The notes under the pieces: model-generated
Seen by the model: only the letters and a program-made list of their open reading frames with translations
Told to the model about the DNA's origin: nothing
Databases searched by the model: none
Shown: in pieces, positions 6,800 through 16,205 of the stretch
Layout: every line of letters begins with the position of its first letter
Position numbering within the stretch: the stretch's first letter is position 1
From: an uncultured Bacteroidales bacterium
GTDB taxonomy: Bacteria > Bacteroidota > Bacteroidia > Bacteroidales > Bacteroidaceae
Direction: 5' to 3'
NCBI GenBank assembly: GCA_902771725.1
Contig: CACXXT010000005.1
Coordinates: forward strand, 1 to 64,000
Length of the DNA: 64,000 nucleotides
Program-made: the position numbers and the translations under genes

Positions 6800-9691
6800 A
6801 TGAAACTCAGTAAACTTTTTGCTCTTTCGCTGCTGGTTCTGGCCTCGGTACCCGCTGCCGCCCAGACGCCCGAACAGATGGAAGAGATGCAGCGCCAGAT
6901 GATGATGCAGCCGCTGCCCGTGGACCAGAAAGTGCGCATCGGCCGCCTCGACAACGGACTGACGTACTACCTCCGCCACAACGAGGAACCGAAGGACCAG
7001 GCCTTCTTCTACATCGCACAGAAGGTGGGTTCCATTCAGGAAGAAGAGAGCCAGCGCGGTCTGGCACACTTCCTGGAGCACATGTGCTTCAACGGCACCA
7101 AGCACTTCCCCGACAGCACCCTCATCGAGTACCTCGAGAGCATCGGCGTGAAGTTCGGCGCACAGCTGAACGCCTTCACCTCGGTGGAAGAGACCGTTTA
7201 CAATATTGATAATGTACCCGCGCGCGAGGGAGCCATCGACTCCTGCCTGCTCATCCTGCACGACTGGAGCCACGACCTGACGCTGGACGGCAAGGAAATC
7301 GACAAGGAGCGCGGAGTCATCCATCAGGAATGGCGCATGCGCAACACGGGCTTCACCCGCATCCTGGTCCGCAACCTGGAGAAGCTGATGCCCGGTCGCT
7401 TCGGTCGCCGTTTCCCCATCGGTCTGATGTCCGTGGTCGACGAGTTCCCCTACGACACGCTGCGCGCCTACTATCATAAGTGGTATCGTCCTGACCTGCA
7501 GGGCATCATCGTCGTCGGCGACATCGACGTGGACCAGGTGGAAGGCAAGATCAAGAACCTCTTCGGCCCCATCACCGTCAGCCAGCCCGTGGCCAAGCGC
7601 GAGTACTACTCCGTGCCCGACAACAGCGAGGCCATCGTGGTCAGCGACAAGGATCCCGAGGTCACCACGCAGGTGGTCATGATCTCCATGAAGCACCCCG
7701 CCACGCCGGACAGCCTGAACAACCGCCTCGGCACCTACCTCGAGAACCGCATCAAGTCCGTTGCACTGCGTGCGCTGAACCAGCGTCTGGCCGAACTGTC
7801 GCTGAAACCCGAGTGCCCCTTCAAGGGTGCCAGCATCGAAGACGGCGAATTCCTGCTCTCCAGCAAAGTCACGGAATCCGTGAATATCCAGATAGCACCG
7901 AAGGAAGGACGCTTGGAGGAAGCCGTACAGGCTGTGATGGCTGAGATCTACCGCGCTCAGCAGTACGGCATCACCGAAGGCGAAGCCGGACGCATGGTCT
8001 CGGACATCACCTCGCGCATGGAGCAGCTCTACAACAACCGCGACAAGCAGCAGAGCATCAACCTGGCCCACGAATACTACCGCTCGTTCCTCGACAACGA
8101 AGCCATCCCCGGCATCGAAGTGGAGTACCAGCTCGTAAGCCAGCTCCTGCCCCAGCTGCCCGTGCAGGGATACAACGAATACCTGAAGGAAGTCATCTCC
8201 CGCACGGACTCCAACCTCGTTGTGCTCACGCTGAATCCTGAGAAGGAAGGTCTGGAAATCCCCACCGAGCAGCAGCTCCTGGGTGCCATCCACGCCGCAC
8301 AGGGCATGCAGCTCGAGGCTTGGGTGGACAACGTGAAGACTGGTCCCCTGGTGCCTGCAGAGCAGCTGAAGAAACCCGGAGAGATCGTCAAGGAGCAGGA
8401 AGGTCCCTGCGGATCCAAGATCCTGACACTCTCCAACGGTGCACGCGTCATCCTGAAACCCACGGACTTCAAGGACGATGAAATCCTGATGACCGCCTGG
8501 AGCAAGGGCGGACTGGGACGCTACCCCGACAGCGAGCGCATAGACCTCGCTGCATGGGACGACGTGATGACACTCAGCAAGCTGGGCGACTTCACCCGGA
8601 CGGAACTCTCCAAGGCTCTGGCTGGTCGCAACGTGGGAGTGAGCTTCGGCGCTGACCTCCGCACGGAAGAACTCAACGGTCGCTGCTCACGCAAGGACAT
8701 CGGCACCCTGTTCGAACTCATCTACCTCCACTTCCAGCCACGCGAGAAGGATATGGACGCCTTCGGAGCCTACAAGGAACAGATGAAGGAAACCCTGCGC
8801 AACAAGGCCCTGAACCCCATGTCCAGCATCAGCGACAGCATCCAGGCTACGTTGTACAACCACAATCCCCGCATCACTCCGCTGACCGAGTCTGAGGTGG
8901 ACCTCATCAACTACGACCGCATCCAGGAGATGTACGCCGACCGCTTCGGCGATGCCTCCGACTTCACCTTCCTCTTCATCGGCAACATCGACGAGGCCCT
9001 GATGCGATTCCATATCCAGCAGTACCTAGCCACCCTGCCGAAGGCCAAGAAGCGCGACGACACGCCCGTGGATCCCCACCTGAACTTCGTCACCGGCGTG
9101 CGCGACAACATCTTCGAGAAGAAGATGCAGACGCCGCAGAGCTTCGCCGTCTACGCCTGGACGGGCGACATCGAGAAGACCGTGCGCAACGAAGTGCTGA
9201 TCGACGTCCTCAGCACCTGCCTCGGCGAAATCTACCTCAAGAAGATCCGCGAGGAACTCGGCGCAGCCTACAGCACCCAGTGCGCCGGATTCATCACCCG
9301 TGGCAGCGACGACCGTCCGCGCTACGTCCTCCAGGCTGTATTCCCCCTGAAGCCCGAGATGACCGACACCTGCATGAAGATCGTCCTCGACGTCTTCGAC
9401 CGCGTGGCTGCCAACGGCGTCAGCGAGGAGAGCGTCAACAAGGCTAAGGAATACCTCCTGAAGACCTACAACCAGAACCAGCGCGAGAACCGCTGGTGGA
9501 TGGACCGCATCCAGGGAATCGCCTTCCGCGGCTACGACTCTGCCGAGGACTACGAGGACATCGTACGTGCCATCACACCCTCCAACGTCAAGCAGCTGGC
9601 TCGCACCATCAGCGACAACAACAACCGCGTCTGCGTGGTCATGCTGCCTGATGCAGAATCAATGGAGGCTGCGAAGAGCGCCACAGAATAA
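6800..9691 (+). CDS. M16 family (pitrilysin/insulinase) zinc metallopeptidase
   Basis: 963 residues with a signal peptide (...LLVLASVPAAAQ). The N-terminal half has the inverted zinc motif H90-F-L-E-H94 within GLAHFLEHMCFNGTKHF, followed by the typical NAFTSVEETVYN segment and a downstream Glu-bearing helix (KEIDKERGVIHQEW). The C-terminal half (from about residue 530) repeats the fold without an HxxEH motif, as usual for the fused two-domain forms. It acts in the periplasm or outer envelope on peptides. The tail IREELGAAYS...R-x-R is the normal substrate-clamp region. It starts 69 bp after the CotH gene and is followed by a strong terminator. Confidence 0.93.
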   Translation: MKLSKLFALSLLVLASVPAAAQTPEQMEEMQRQMMMQPLPVDQKVRIGRLDNGLTYYLRHNEEPKDQAFFYIAQKVGSIQEEESQRGLAHFLEHMCFNGTKHFPDSTLIEYLESIGVKFGAQLNAFTSVEETVYNIDNVPAREGAIDSCLLILHDWSHDLTLDGKEIDKERGVIHQEWRMRNTGFTRILVRNLEKLMPGRFGRRFPIGLMSVVDEFPYDTLRAYYHKWYRPDLQGIIVVGDIDVDQVEGKIKNLFGPITVSQPVAKREYYSVPDNSEAIVVSDKDPEVTTQVVMISMKHPATPDSLNNRLGTYLENRIKSVALRALNQRLAELSLKPECPFKGASIEDGEFLLSSKVTESVNIQIAPKEGRLEEAVQAVMAEIYRAQQYGITEGEAGRMVSDITSRMEQLYNNRDKQQSINLAHEYYRSFLDNEAIPGIEVEYQLVSQLLPQLPVQGYNEYLKEVISRTDSNLVVLTLNPEKEGLEIPTEQQLLGAIHAAQGMQLEAWVDNVKTGPLVPAEQLKKPGEIVKEQEGPCGSKILTLSNGARVILKPTDFKDDEILMTAWSKGGLGRYPDSERIDLAAWDDVMTLSKLGDFTRTELSKALAGRNVGVSFGADLRTEELNGRCSRKDIGTLFELIYLHFQPREKDMDAFGAYKEQMKETLRNKALNPMSSISDSIQATLYNHNPRITPLTESEVDLINYDRIQEMYADRFGDASDFTFLFIGNIDEALMRFHIQQYLATLPKAKKRDDTPVDPHLNFVTGVRDNIFEKKMQTPQSFAVYAWTGDIEKTVRNEVLIDVLSTCLGEIYLKKIREELGAAYSTQCAGFITRGSDDRPRYVLQAVFPLKPEMTDTCMKIVLDVFDRVAANGVSEESVNKAKEYLLKTYNQNQRENRWWMDRIQGIAFRGYDSAEDYEDIVRAITPSNVKQLARTISDNNNRVCVVMLPDAESMEAAKSATE

Positions 9692-9708
9692 GCTCCTGTG
9701 AACTAAAG

Positions 9709-9754
9709 AGTGGGAAGTGCGAAGCCGCTGACAGGCTTCCGCTTCCCACTTTTC
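9709..9754 (+). terminator. Terminator after the M16 peptidase gene
   Basis: Long interrupted stem: GTGGGAAG with GAAGCC, loop GCTGACA, GGCTTC with CTTCCCAC, then TTTTC. It begins 18 bp past the stop. Confidence 0.8.
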
Positions 9755-9773
9755 ATAATCTCGCAAGGCCGGC

Positions 9774-9836
9774 ATTTCGATATTTCGACATCTCGGTATT
9801 TCGACATCTCGACAATTCAACAATTCGACAATTTAA
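9774..9836 (+). repeat. Degenerate TTCGACATCTCG short repeats
   Basis: About six imperfect 8-10-bp units related to ATTTCGACATCTCG and CAATTCGACA lie in the leader of the next gene. Slippage-type low-complexity sequence; no function is apparent. Confidence 0.6.
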
Positions 9837-9847
9837 AACTTCATCCC

Positions 9848-10735
9848 ATGAAACCCAGACTTCTTACGTGGCTCACCTGCTGCCTGCTGCTTCTCGGTTG
9901 CGAAGCACCCTACGTGGGCGAGCCTGCCATTGAGGAAGAGGATGCCAACTGCGTGCTGAAAGTCACAGGCTTCCAGATTATTCCGTTCGACGACGGCACC
10001 TCCGCCTCCCTGAATCCCGGCACACGCTCCGAACAGGATATCACCGAACTCTGCACTCGCCTGACCTTCGTCGTCTACGAAGGCGAGACCAAGCTGCGCT
10101 CCGTGGCGCAGAAGCAGGGCGACAAGGACTTCGGCACAGCCGCCTTCTCGCTGCCGCAGGGTAAGTACACCGTGGCCATCATCGGCTACAGCGGCGATGG
10201 TGCCTGCACCGTCAGCTCGCTGGAAAAGATATCCTTCAAGGACAACCGCGTGACGGACACCTTCCTCCACTGCCAGGAACTGGAAGTCACAGACCAGAAG
10301 GCTACGCACGATGTGGTGCTCAAACGCGTGGTGGCAAAAATACGCTTCACGCTGACCGACGACGCCTTCCCCGAGGAAGTCAAGCAGATGAAGTTCTACT
10401 ACACCGGCGGCAGCAGCACCCTCAGCGCCCTCACCTCCTACGGTTCGGTCAACAGCAAGCAGACCGTGAAGCTGGACGTGGCCGCAGGACAGCAGCAGTT
10501 CGAGGTCTACACCATTCCACACGACGAGACCGGCACCCTGAAGATGACCATCACCGCCCTCGACGCCAGCGGCAACACTATTAAGGAACGCGTGTTCGAG
10601 GGCGTGCCCGTGCGCAGAAATGCCATCACCACCTACTCAGGCAACTTCTTCGACGAAGTGGCAGAATCCGAGGACATTTCCTTCGGATTAAAGGCTGATG
10701 GAGCGTGGGAACAGGGCGAAGAAGTGGCTTTCTGA
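9848..10735 (+). CDS. FimB/Mfa2-like fimbrial anchor lipoprotein
   Basis: The frame is open from 9710, but the signal peptide MKPRLLTWLTCCLLLLGC begins at the ATG at 9848, giving 295 residues and a lipobox L-L-G-C at Cys18. The mature protein is strand-rich with two Ig-like halves. The first contains TELCTRLTFVVYEGETKLRS and LPQGKYTVAIIGYSG; the second starts VVLKRVVAKIRFTLTDD, the pattern of Mfa2/FimB (DUF1812) lipoproteins that anchor or cap Mfa1/FimA-type fimbriae. No fimbrillin gene is adjacent, so it may have another surface role. Confidence 0.7.
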   Translation: MKPRLLTWLTCCLLLLGCEAPYVGEPAIEEEDANCVLKVTGFQIIPFDDGTSASLNPGTRSEQDITELCTRLTFVVYEGETKLRSVAQKQGDKDFGTAAFSLPQGKYTVAIIGYSGDGACTVSSLEKISFKDNRVTDTFLHCQELEVTDQKATHDVVLKRVVAKIRFTLTDDAFPEEVKQMKFYYTGGSSTLSALTSYGSVNSKQTVKLDVAAGQQQFEVYTIPHDETGTLKMTITALDASGNTIKERVFEGVPVRRNAITTYSGNFFDEVAESEDISFGLKADGAWEQGEEVAF

Positions 10736-10810
10736 GCAGAAATCCACTCCAAAGTAGACCTAAAAAGTATTAAAAGCCCCGGCGATGGAGGCTTTCTCGC
10801 TTTTTATGCG

Positions 10811-10818
10811 TAACTTTG
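10811..10818 (+). promoter_or_regulatory. -7 element of ychF
   Basis: TAACTTTGCACCC, 29 bp before the ychF ATG. Confidence 0.6.
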
Positions 10819-10846
10819 CACCCAGTAAAACGTTAAAAGAAACACT

Positions 10847-11950
10847 ATGGCATTGAAAGCTGGCATTGTAGGTCTGCCCAACGTGGGCAAGAGCACCCTC
10901 TTCAACTGTCTGTCGAGCGCCAAGGCGCAGGCAGCGAATTTCCCCTTCTGCACCATCGACGCCCAGATGGGACAAATCACCGTCCCGGACGAGCGACTGA
11001 ATAAACTGGCCGAGCTCGTACACCCCGGCCGCATCGTTCCTGCCACGTGCGAAATCGTGGACATCGCAGGACTGGTCAAAGGAGCCTCCAAGGGCGAGGG
11101 ACTGGGCAACCAGTTCCTGGGCAACATCCGCGAGTGCGATGCCATCATCCACGTACTCCGCTGCTTCGACGACCCCAACATCGTGCATGTCGACGGTAGC
11201 GTCAATCCCGTTCGCGACAAGGAAATCATCGACACGGAGCTGCAGCTGAAGGACCTCGAGACCATAGAGAGCCGCATGCAGCGCGTGGAGAAGCAGGCAC
11301 GCGTGGGAGGCGACAAGCAGGCGAAGGTGGAACTCGGCGTGCTCGAAGCCTACAAGGCTGCCCTCGTCGAGGGGCGCAGCGCACGCACCGTGACCTTCGA
11401 GACCGAGGATGAGCTGGCTGCCGCCAAGAACCTCTTCCTCCTGACCACCAAACCCGTGCTCTACGTCTGCAACGTTGATGATGCCTCGGCTGCCAACGGC
11501 AACGCCTACGTCGATGCCGTGCGTGAAGCCACGAAAGACGAGCAGGCCGCCCTGCTCATCATCAGCGCACAGACCGAGGCCGATATCGCCGAGCTGGAGA
11601 GCTACGAGGAGAAACAGATGTTCCTCGAGGACATGGGGCTCAGCGAAAGCGGATGCGACCGCCTCATCAAGGCCATCTACTCCCTGCTCGGACTGCAGAC
11701 CTTCATCACCGCCGGCGAGATGGAGGTGAAGGCCTGGACGTTCCGTCGAGGCTGGAAGGCTCCCCAGTGCGCCGGTGTCATCCACACCGACTTCGAGAAA
11801 GGATTCATCCGTGCTGAGGTCATCAAGTACGACGACTACATCCACTACGGCTCCGAGGCTGCCGTCCGCGAGGCTGGCAAGATGGGCGTCGAAGGCAAGG
11901 ACTACGTCGTACAGGACGGCGACATCATGCACTTCAGATTTAATGTGTAG
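10847..11950 (+). CDS. ychF: Redox-regulated ATPase YchF (Obg-family, OLA1-like)
   Basis: 367 residues, full length. Walker A is G-L-P-N-V-G-K-S-T at the N-terminus, switch I FPFCTID and G3 DIAGLVKGA follow, and the non-canonical G4 region replaces NKxD, which makes YchF prefer ATP over GTP. The C-terminal TGS domain ends QDGDIMHFRFNV, the normal family terminus. It is ribosome-associated and conserved in nearly all bacteria. Own promoter at 10811-10818. Confidence 0.97.
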   Translation: MALKAGIVGLPNVGKSTLFNCLSSAKAQAANFPFCTIDAQMGQITVPDERLNKLAELVHPGRIVPATCEIVDIAGLVKGASKGEGLGNQFLGNIRECDAIIHVLRCFDDPNIVHVDGSVNPVRDKEIIDTELQLKDLETIESRMQRVEKQARVGGDKQAKVELGVLEAYKAALVEGRSARTVTFETEDELAAAKNLFLLTTKPVLYVCNVDDASAANGNAYVDAVREATKDEQAALLIISAQTEADIAELESYEEKQMFLEDMGLSESGCDRLIKAIYSLLGLQTFITAGEMEVKAWTFRRGWKAPQCAGVIHTDFEKGFIRAEVIKYDDYIHYGSEAAVREAGKMGVEGKDYVVQDGDIMHFRFNV

Positions 11951-11961
11951 CCCCTTCCCGA

Positions 11962-11979
11962 CCTCCCCCAAGGGGGAGG
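11962..11979. repeat. GC-rich interspersed palindrome, copy 1
   Basis: Perfect palindrome CCTCCCCCAAGGGGGAGG with flank CCCCTTCCCGA on the left. It lies between ychF and lgt. Copy 2 is inverted at 12046-12063. Confidence 0.75.
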
Positions 11980-12008
11980 GGAATAGGTAGGCAGTAAATA
12001 AAACCAAT

Positions 12009-12908
12009 ATGTCACTTCTCATTCCATTATTGTCACAATTAGCTTCCTCCCCCTTGGGGGAGGTTGGGAGGGGGCTCCTTTTCATCCACTGGAACCCCGA
12101 CGTCTTCGCGTTCTCCATCGGCTCTTTCGGCATCCGTTGGTACTCGTTGTGCTGGTGCATCGGTCTGCTCTCGGTCTTCCTCCTGGAGCAACGTCTGTTC
12201 AAGGAGCAGCAGATTCCCGACGAGAAGTTCGACCCGCTGTTCCTCTACTCCTTCCTCGGTATCTTGATAGGTGCCCGCCTGGGGCACTGCATCTTCTACG
12301 AGCCTGAGTACTTCCTCAGCTCCTGGTCCCACGCCATAGAGATGATCCTGCCTTTCAAGCAGGGAGCCGACGGCGCCTGGCACTTCACGGGCTACACGGG
12401 ACTGGCCAGCCACGGCGGAACGCTGATGTTCATCGTCGCCCTCTGGCTCTACAGCCGCCGCACCAAGGTACCCTTCCTCACGGCGCTGGACAACATCGCC
12501 ATCGTCACCCCCATCTGCGCTGCAGCCATCCGACTGGGCAACCTGATGAACTCCGAGATCATCGGCAAACCCACCGATGTGCCCTGGGCATTCATCTTCG
12601 AGCGCGTGGACCAGCTGCCACGCCACCCCGGACAGCTCTACGAAGCGCTGGCCTACCTGCTCTTCTTCTTCATCGGATGGTGGTTCTATCGCCACCGCCC
12701 GGAGCGCGTGGGCACGGGATTCTTCTTCGGACTCTGTATCTTCCTCATCTTCACCTTCCGCTTCTTCATCGAGTACACCAAGGAGGTGCAGGTCAGCTTC
12801 GAGAACGGTATGCTCTTCAACATGGGTCAGCTGCTCTCCGTCCCCTTCATCCTGTTTGGTGCCTATTTCATCTGGAAAGGGTGTAGAGTGAAATCTGTTA
12901 ACTCCTGA
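12009..12908 (+). CDS. lgt: Prolipoprotein diacylglyceryl transferase
   Basis: Seven-helix inner-membrane enzyme that moves diacylglycerol from phosphatidylglycerol to the lipobox Cys of prolipoproteins. Recognisable parts: IHWNPDVFAFSIGSFGIRWYSLCW (start of the family domain), GARLGHCIFYEPEYF, the conserved R-L-G-N-L-M-N-S-E-I-I-G motif and R-H-P-G-Q-L-Y-E-A. Residues 1-24 are not family sequence: a dispersed GC-rich palindrome reads through as ASSPLGEVGRG. No other start codon lies between ATG 12009 and the domain, so this ATG is kept, although it may be a result of the repeat landing in the old leader. Confidence 0.95.
   Translation: MSLLIPLLSQLASSPLGEVGRGLLFIHWNPDVFAFSIGSFGIRWYSLCWCIGLLSVFLLEQRLFKEQQIPDEKFDPLFLYSFLGILIGARLGHCIFYEPEYFLSSWSHAIEMILPFKQGADGAWHFTGYTGLASHGGTLMFIVALWLYSRRTKVPFLTALDNIAIVTPICAAAIRLGNLMNSEIIGKPTDVPWAFIFERVDQLPRHPGQLYEALAYLLFFFIGWWFYRHRPERVGTGFFFGLCIFLIFTFRFFIEYTKEVQVSFENGMLFNMGQLLSVPFILFGAYFIWKGCRVKSVNS
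12046..12063. repeat. GC-rich interspersed palindrome, copy 2, inside the lgt N-terminus
   Basis: CCTCCCCCTTGGGGGAGG followed by TTGGGAGGGGGCTCC, the inverted counterpart of the element at 11962-11979. It is translated as part of lgt codons 13-20. Confidence 0.75.
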
Positions 12909-12911
12909 ACA

Positions 12912-13946
12912 ATGCGCAGTCATCTTCGCCACGTCCTCATCCTCCTGCTCGCCTCGGCCGTTCTTCCTCTCTTCGCTCAGGAAAAGGGGGGAGCGACCAT
13001 TGTCGATCAGCTGAAGCAGAACACGACCTTCGGCGGATACGTCATCGGCAGAATCAACGGCACCACTAGCGACGATGCCAACGTCAAGGCAGACATGGGT
13101 CTGCGAATCGTACGCCTGTACGTGGATACGCGTTTGGGCGACTTCGCCTTCAAGCTGCAGATGCAGGTCAACGGCAATACCAGCGGTGTCAATGGTCCAC
13201 GCATCGTCGACGCCTGGGCAGAGTGGCAGCACTGGAAGGAGTTCCGGGTGAAGTTCGGACAGTTCAAGCGCTGCTTCACCTTCGAGAACCCCATGCACCC
13301 CTGGCTCATAGGTGGAGGCAGCTACTCCCAGTTGGCTGACCGTCTGGCAGGCTTCAACGACCTCACCGGCGAACATGCCTCCAACGGTCGCGACTTCGGT
13401 CTGCAGTTTCAGGGCGACCTCCTGCCTGGAGGCAGCGACGGTCACCGCTGGCTCCACTACCAGGCTGGCGTCTACAGCGGTCAGGGCATCAACCATGCCG
13501 ACAAGAACTCGCGCAAGGACCTCATCGGAGGTCTCATCCTCTCGCCAGTTAAGGAACTGCAGATAGGCGTCTTCGGGTGGACAGGCAACTATGTCAATGC
13601 CAACAACCAGACCCTCGAGCGCCGGCGCTACAGCGTGGGGCTGAACTATAACAAGGATTGGAACCTGCGCACGGAGTTTGCCGTGGACAACGCCGGAGCG
13701 AAAGCCGATGCCTGGTACGTCACACTCGGATCACCCACCTTCCACCGCACTCGCATCTATGCCCACTACGACGTCCTGAGAACAGCCAAGAGCTGGGACG
13801 GAGCCCACAGCCAGTACGGACTCTCCGTGCAGCACTCGCTCTACACCAACCTGATGTTCCAGGCCAACTACGCATTCCACGTCAACAAGAACGCTGCCGA
13901 CACCCGCTACCACACTGCCGACCTACAGGTCTACTGGCGATTCTGA
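12912..13946 (+). CDS. Phosphate-selective porin O/P-like outer-membrane protein
   Basis: 344 residues with signal peptide ending PLFAQ. The remainder has alternating amphipathic strands ending with aromatic QVYWRF at the C-terminus, the classic outer-membrane barrel signal. GYVIGRINGTTSDDA, GLRIVRLYVDTRLGDFAFKLQM and VDAWAEWQHWKEFRVKFGQFKRCFTFEN match the OprO/OprP (porin_O_P) family. Specificity for phosphate or pyrophosphate cannot be read directly. It starts 3 bp after lgt and is probably cotranscribed. Confidence 0.83.
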   Translation: MRSHLRHVLILLLASAVLPLFAQEKGGATIVDQLKQNTTFGGYVIGRINGTTSDDANVKADMGLRIVRLYVDTRLGDFAFKLQMQVNGNTSGVNGPRIVDAWAEWQHWKEFRVKFGQFKRCFTFENPMHPWLIGGGSYSQLADRLAGFNDLTGEHASNGRDFGLQFQGDLLPGGSDGHRWLHYQAGVYSGQGINHADKNSRKDLIGGLILSPVKELQIGVFGWTGNYVNANNQTLERRRYSVGLNYNKDWNLRTEFAVDNAGAKADAWYVTLGSPTFHRTRIYAHYDVLRTAKSWDGAHSQYGLSVQHSLYTNLMFQANYAFHVNKNAADTRYHTADLQVYWRF

Positions 13947-14049
13947 TAATTGCAAATCCCAAATCATAAACGCTTTAATTCTTTAATTCCTATATTCTTT
14001 AATTTTTTTTTTTAATTTTTAAATTCTTTCATTTTTAACCATACTCTCC

Positions 14050-15552
14050 GTGTCTTCCTCCCAAGTCAACATACAACTGCAGTCGCAGATCCAAGCTCTG
14101 AATCCCCAGCAGCTGCTCGTCAGCGAGTTGGTGGAAATGCCCGCCGAAGCCCTCTACGAGCGTGTAGACCGTGAGCTCCAGGAGAACGTATCGCTGGAAG
14201 CCGACCGCACGGACAACTCCGACTATTCCGACGGCGTGGATGCGACCGTAGGCTCAGACTACGCTGACGATTCCAACTACGCTGACGATTCCAGTTACTC
14301 CGACGCCTCAGAACTCTCTGCGAGCTCGGACTACGCAGCCGACTACAGCAGTCCTGACGACGTGCCAGACAACCTCCCCTCGGAGCGTTCCAGCGTTGGC
14401 GAATCCTTCACCCAGGAGACACAATCGTTCTACGACCAGCTGGAAGAACAAATAGGATTCTTCCATCTCACCCAGCACGAGGAGGAAATCCTGCGCTACC
14501 TCATCGGCTCACTCGACGACGACGGACTCCTGCACATCTCCCTCCAGCAGTTGCAGGACGAGCTGGAAGTCTACCACAACATATCCACCTCGCCCGAGGA
14601 ACTGGAGCACCTGCTGGGCATCCTGCAGAACTTCGAGCCTTCGGGCATCGGAGCACGCAACCTCCAGGAATGCCTCATCCTGCAGGTGCAGCATGCCCCC
14701 GACCACCAGTCCCCCGTCAAGCAGCAACTGCTCTTGCTGCTGCAGAACCACTTCGACAACCTGATGCTCAAGCGCTGGGACCGCATCCAGCGTGCCATGC
14801 GCCTCAGCGATGCCGACGTCAGCCGCCTCAAGCGCGAGGTACATCGACTGAATCCACGCCCCGGCAGCTCCATGGGCGAAGCCATTGGGCGCAATATCCA
14901 GCAGATAACACCCGACTTCATCGTGGACACCGACACCGACGGCAGCCTCACCCTCACCCTGAACGACGGCCACCTGCCACCCCTGCACGTCAACCAGGAC
15001 GATGTCGACTTCCTCAGCAGCTACGAGGGTCGCGACCCCAAGGACCTCTCGCGCTCTGAACGCGACGGCATCACCTACCTGCGCGACCGTGTGGACAAGG
15101 CACAAGGTTTCATCGATGCCCTGCGCCAGCGTCGCCAGACGCTCGCCACCACCATGCAAGCCATCATGAAGATGCAGCACCACTTCTTCGAGAGCGGCGA
15201 CGAGACACTGCTACGCCCCATGACCCTCGAGGATGTGGCCAAGCGAACAGGACTGCATCTCTCCACCGTCTCGCGCGTCAGCAATAGCAAGTGGGTGCAG
15301 ACCCCCTTCGGCATCTATCCCCTGCGCTGGTTCTTCACCTCTGCTGCCCGCTTGCAGGGCGGCGATGAAGTCTCCGTGCGCAACATCCAGGCTGCCGTGC
15401 AGGAAATCGTGGACAACGAAGACCACAATGCTCCCCTCTCCGACGATGCCATCGCACGGGAGCTACAGAAGCGCGGCTACGACGTTGCCCGTCGCACCGT
15501 CTCCAAGTATCGCGAACAACTGAATATCCCCGTAGCCCGACTGAGAAAATGA
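14050..15552 (+). CDS. rpoN: RNA polymerase sigma-54 factor
   Basis: 500 residues from a GTG start at 14050. Region I is glutamine/leucine-rich (VNIQLQSQIQALNPQQLLVSELVEM). Residues about 57-105 are an acidic, low-complexity region II with repeated Y-A/S-D-D units, encoded by short DNA repeats. Region III carries the core-binding domain (FYDQLEEQIGFFHLT...), the HTH ETLLRPMTLEDVAKRTGLHLSTVSRVSNSKWVQTPFG, and the RpoN box A-R-R-T-V-S-K-Y-R-E near the C-terminus, which recognises the -24 element. No activator gene is adjacent. The next gene overlaps by 4 bp. Confidence 0.96.
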   Translation: MSSSQVNIQLQSQIQALNPQQLLVSELVEMPAEALYERVDRELQENVSLEADRTDNSDYSDGVDATVGSDYADDSNYADDSSYSDASELSASSDYAADYSSPDDVPDNLPSERSSVGESFTQETQSFYDQLEEQIGFFHLTQHEEEILRYLIGSLDDDGLLHISLQQLQDELEVYHNISTSPEELEHLLGILQNFEPSGIGARNLQECLILQVQHAPDHQSPVKQQLLLLLQNHFDNLMLKRWDRIQRAMRLSDADVSRLKREVHRLNPRPGSSMGEAIGRNIQQITPDFIVDTDTDGSLTLTLNDGHLPPLHVNQDDVDFLSSYEGRDPKDLSRSERDGITYLRDRVDKAQGFIDALRQRRQTLATTMQAIMKMQHHFFESGDETLLRPMTLEDVAKRTGLHLSTVSRVSNSKWVQTPFGIYPLRWFFTSAARLQGGDEVSVRNIQAAVQEIVDNEDHNAPLSDDAIARELQKRGYDVARRTVSKYREQLNIPVARLRK

Positions 15553-16166
15553 ACAAGACCCTTCTCCTTGGCGCCCGCGCCCTTTCCAGCATCTTCCGTC
15601 CCCAGTACTTCCCGCTGGTGGGATTTGTTGCGCTGTTTCTGTTCACCTACCTCAGCCTGCTGCCCTGGTCTTTCAAGGCGCTCATCCTCCTCATCGTGCT
15701 TCTGGGCACACTGCTGCTGCCCCGTCTGACCATCCGCTTCTGGCGTCAGACCAACGGGCTGAAGCTTCACCACCTTCGTCTGCGTGAACACCGTTTCTTC
15801 CCCTACCTTATCTTTCTGCTCTTCTACGCCTTCACCCTCCATTTCCTTGCGCGCTTCCACCTGCCTTTCTACATGGGCGGCATCCTCGTCAGCTCGCTGA
15901 TGATCCAGTCTGCCTGCCTGCTTATCAATATCTGGTGGAAGATTTCTGTGCACTCTGCAGGTGCTGGCGGCATCATCGGTGCGCTCGTAGCCTTCAGCTT
16001 TCTCTTCAACTTCAATCCCATCTGGTGGCTGTCGCTCTGCATCATCATCGCCGGCCTCGTCGGCAGCAGCCGTATGCTCCTGCGTCAGCACACCCTCTGG
16101 CAAGTCCTCGCCGGCACCTTCCTCGGCATCCTGCTCGGATTCGTAGGCATCATTCTGAAGTTCTGA
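15549..16166 (+). CDS. PAP2-superfamily-like membrane protein
   Basis: 205 residues with about six hydrophobic segments. The region KISVHSAGAGGIIGALVAF and SRMLLRQHTLWQVLAGTFLG corresponds to PAP2 motifs C2/C3 (S-R-x6-H with the catalytic His in R-Q-H-T), while the first KxxxxxxRP motif is not clear. PAP2 proteins dephosphorylate lipid pyrophosphates or phosphatidates at the membrane. The ATG overlaps the rpoN stop (ATGA), indicating cotranslation. Catalytic competence is uncertain because one motif is degenerate. Confidence 0.7.
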   Translation: MNKTLLLGARALSSIFRPQYFPLVGFVALFLFTYLSLLPWSFKALILLIVLLGTLLLPRLTIRFWRQTNGLKLHHLRLREHRFFPYLIFLLFYAFTLHFLARFHLPFYMGGILVSSLMIQSACLLINIWWKISVHSAGAGGIIGALVAFSFLFNFNPIWWLSLCIIIAGLVGSSRMLLRQHTLWQVLAGTFLGILLGFVGIILKF

Positions 16167-16205
16167 CAACAAAGTACTTGATGGAATTCTTTAGTTCCAG
16201 CATAC

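Noticed and set aside
6722..8293. 523-codon minus-strand frame within the M16 gene
   Set aside because: Antisense shadow of a confident peptidase gene, rich in Val/Leu/His as expected for such shadows.
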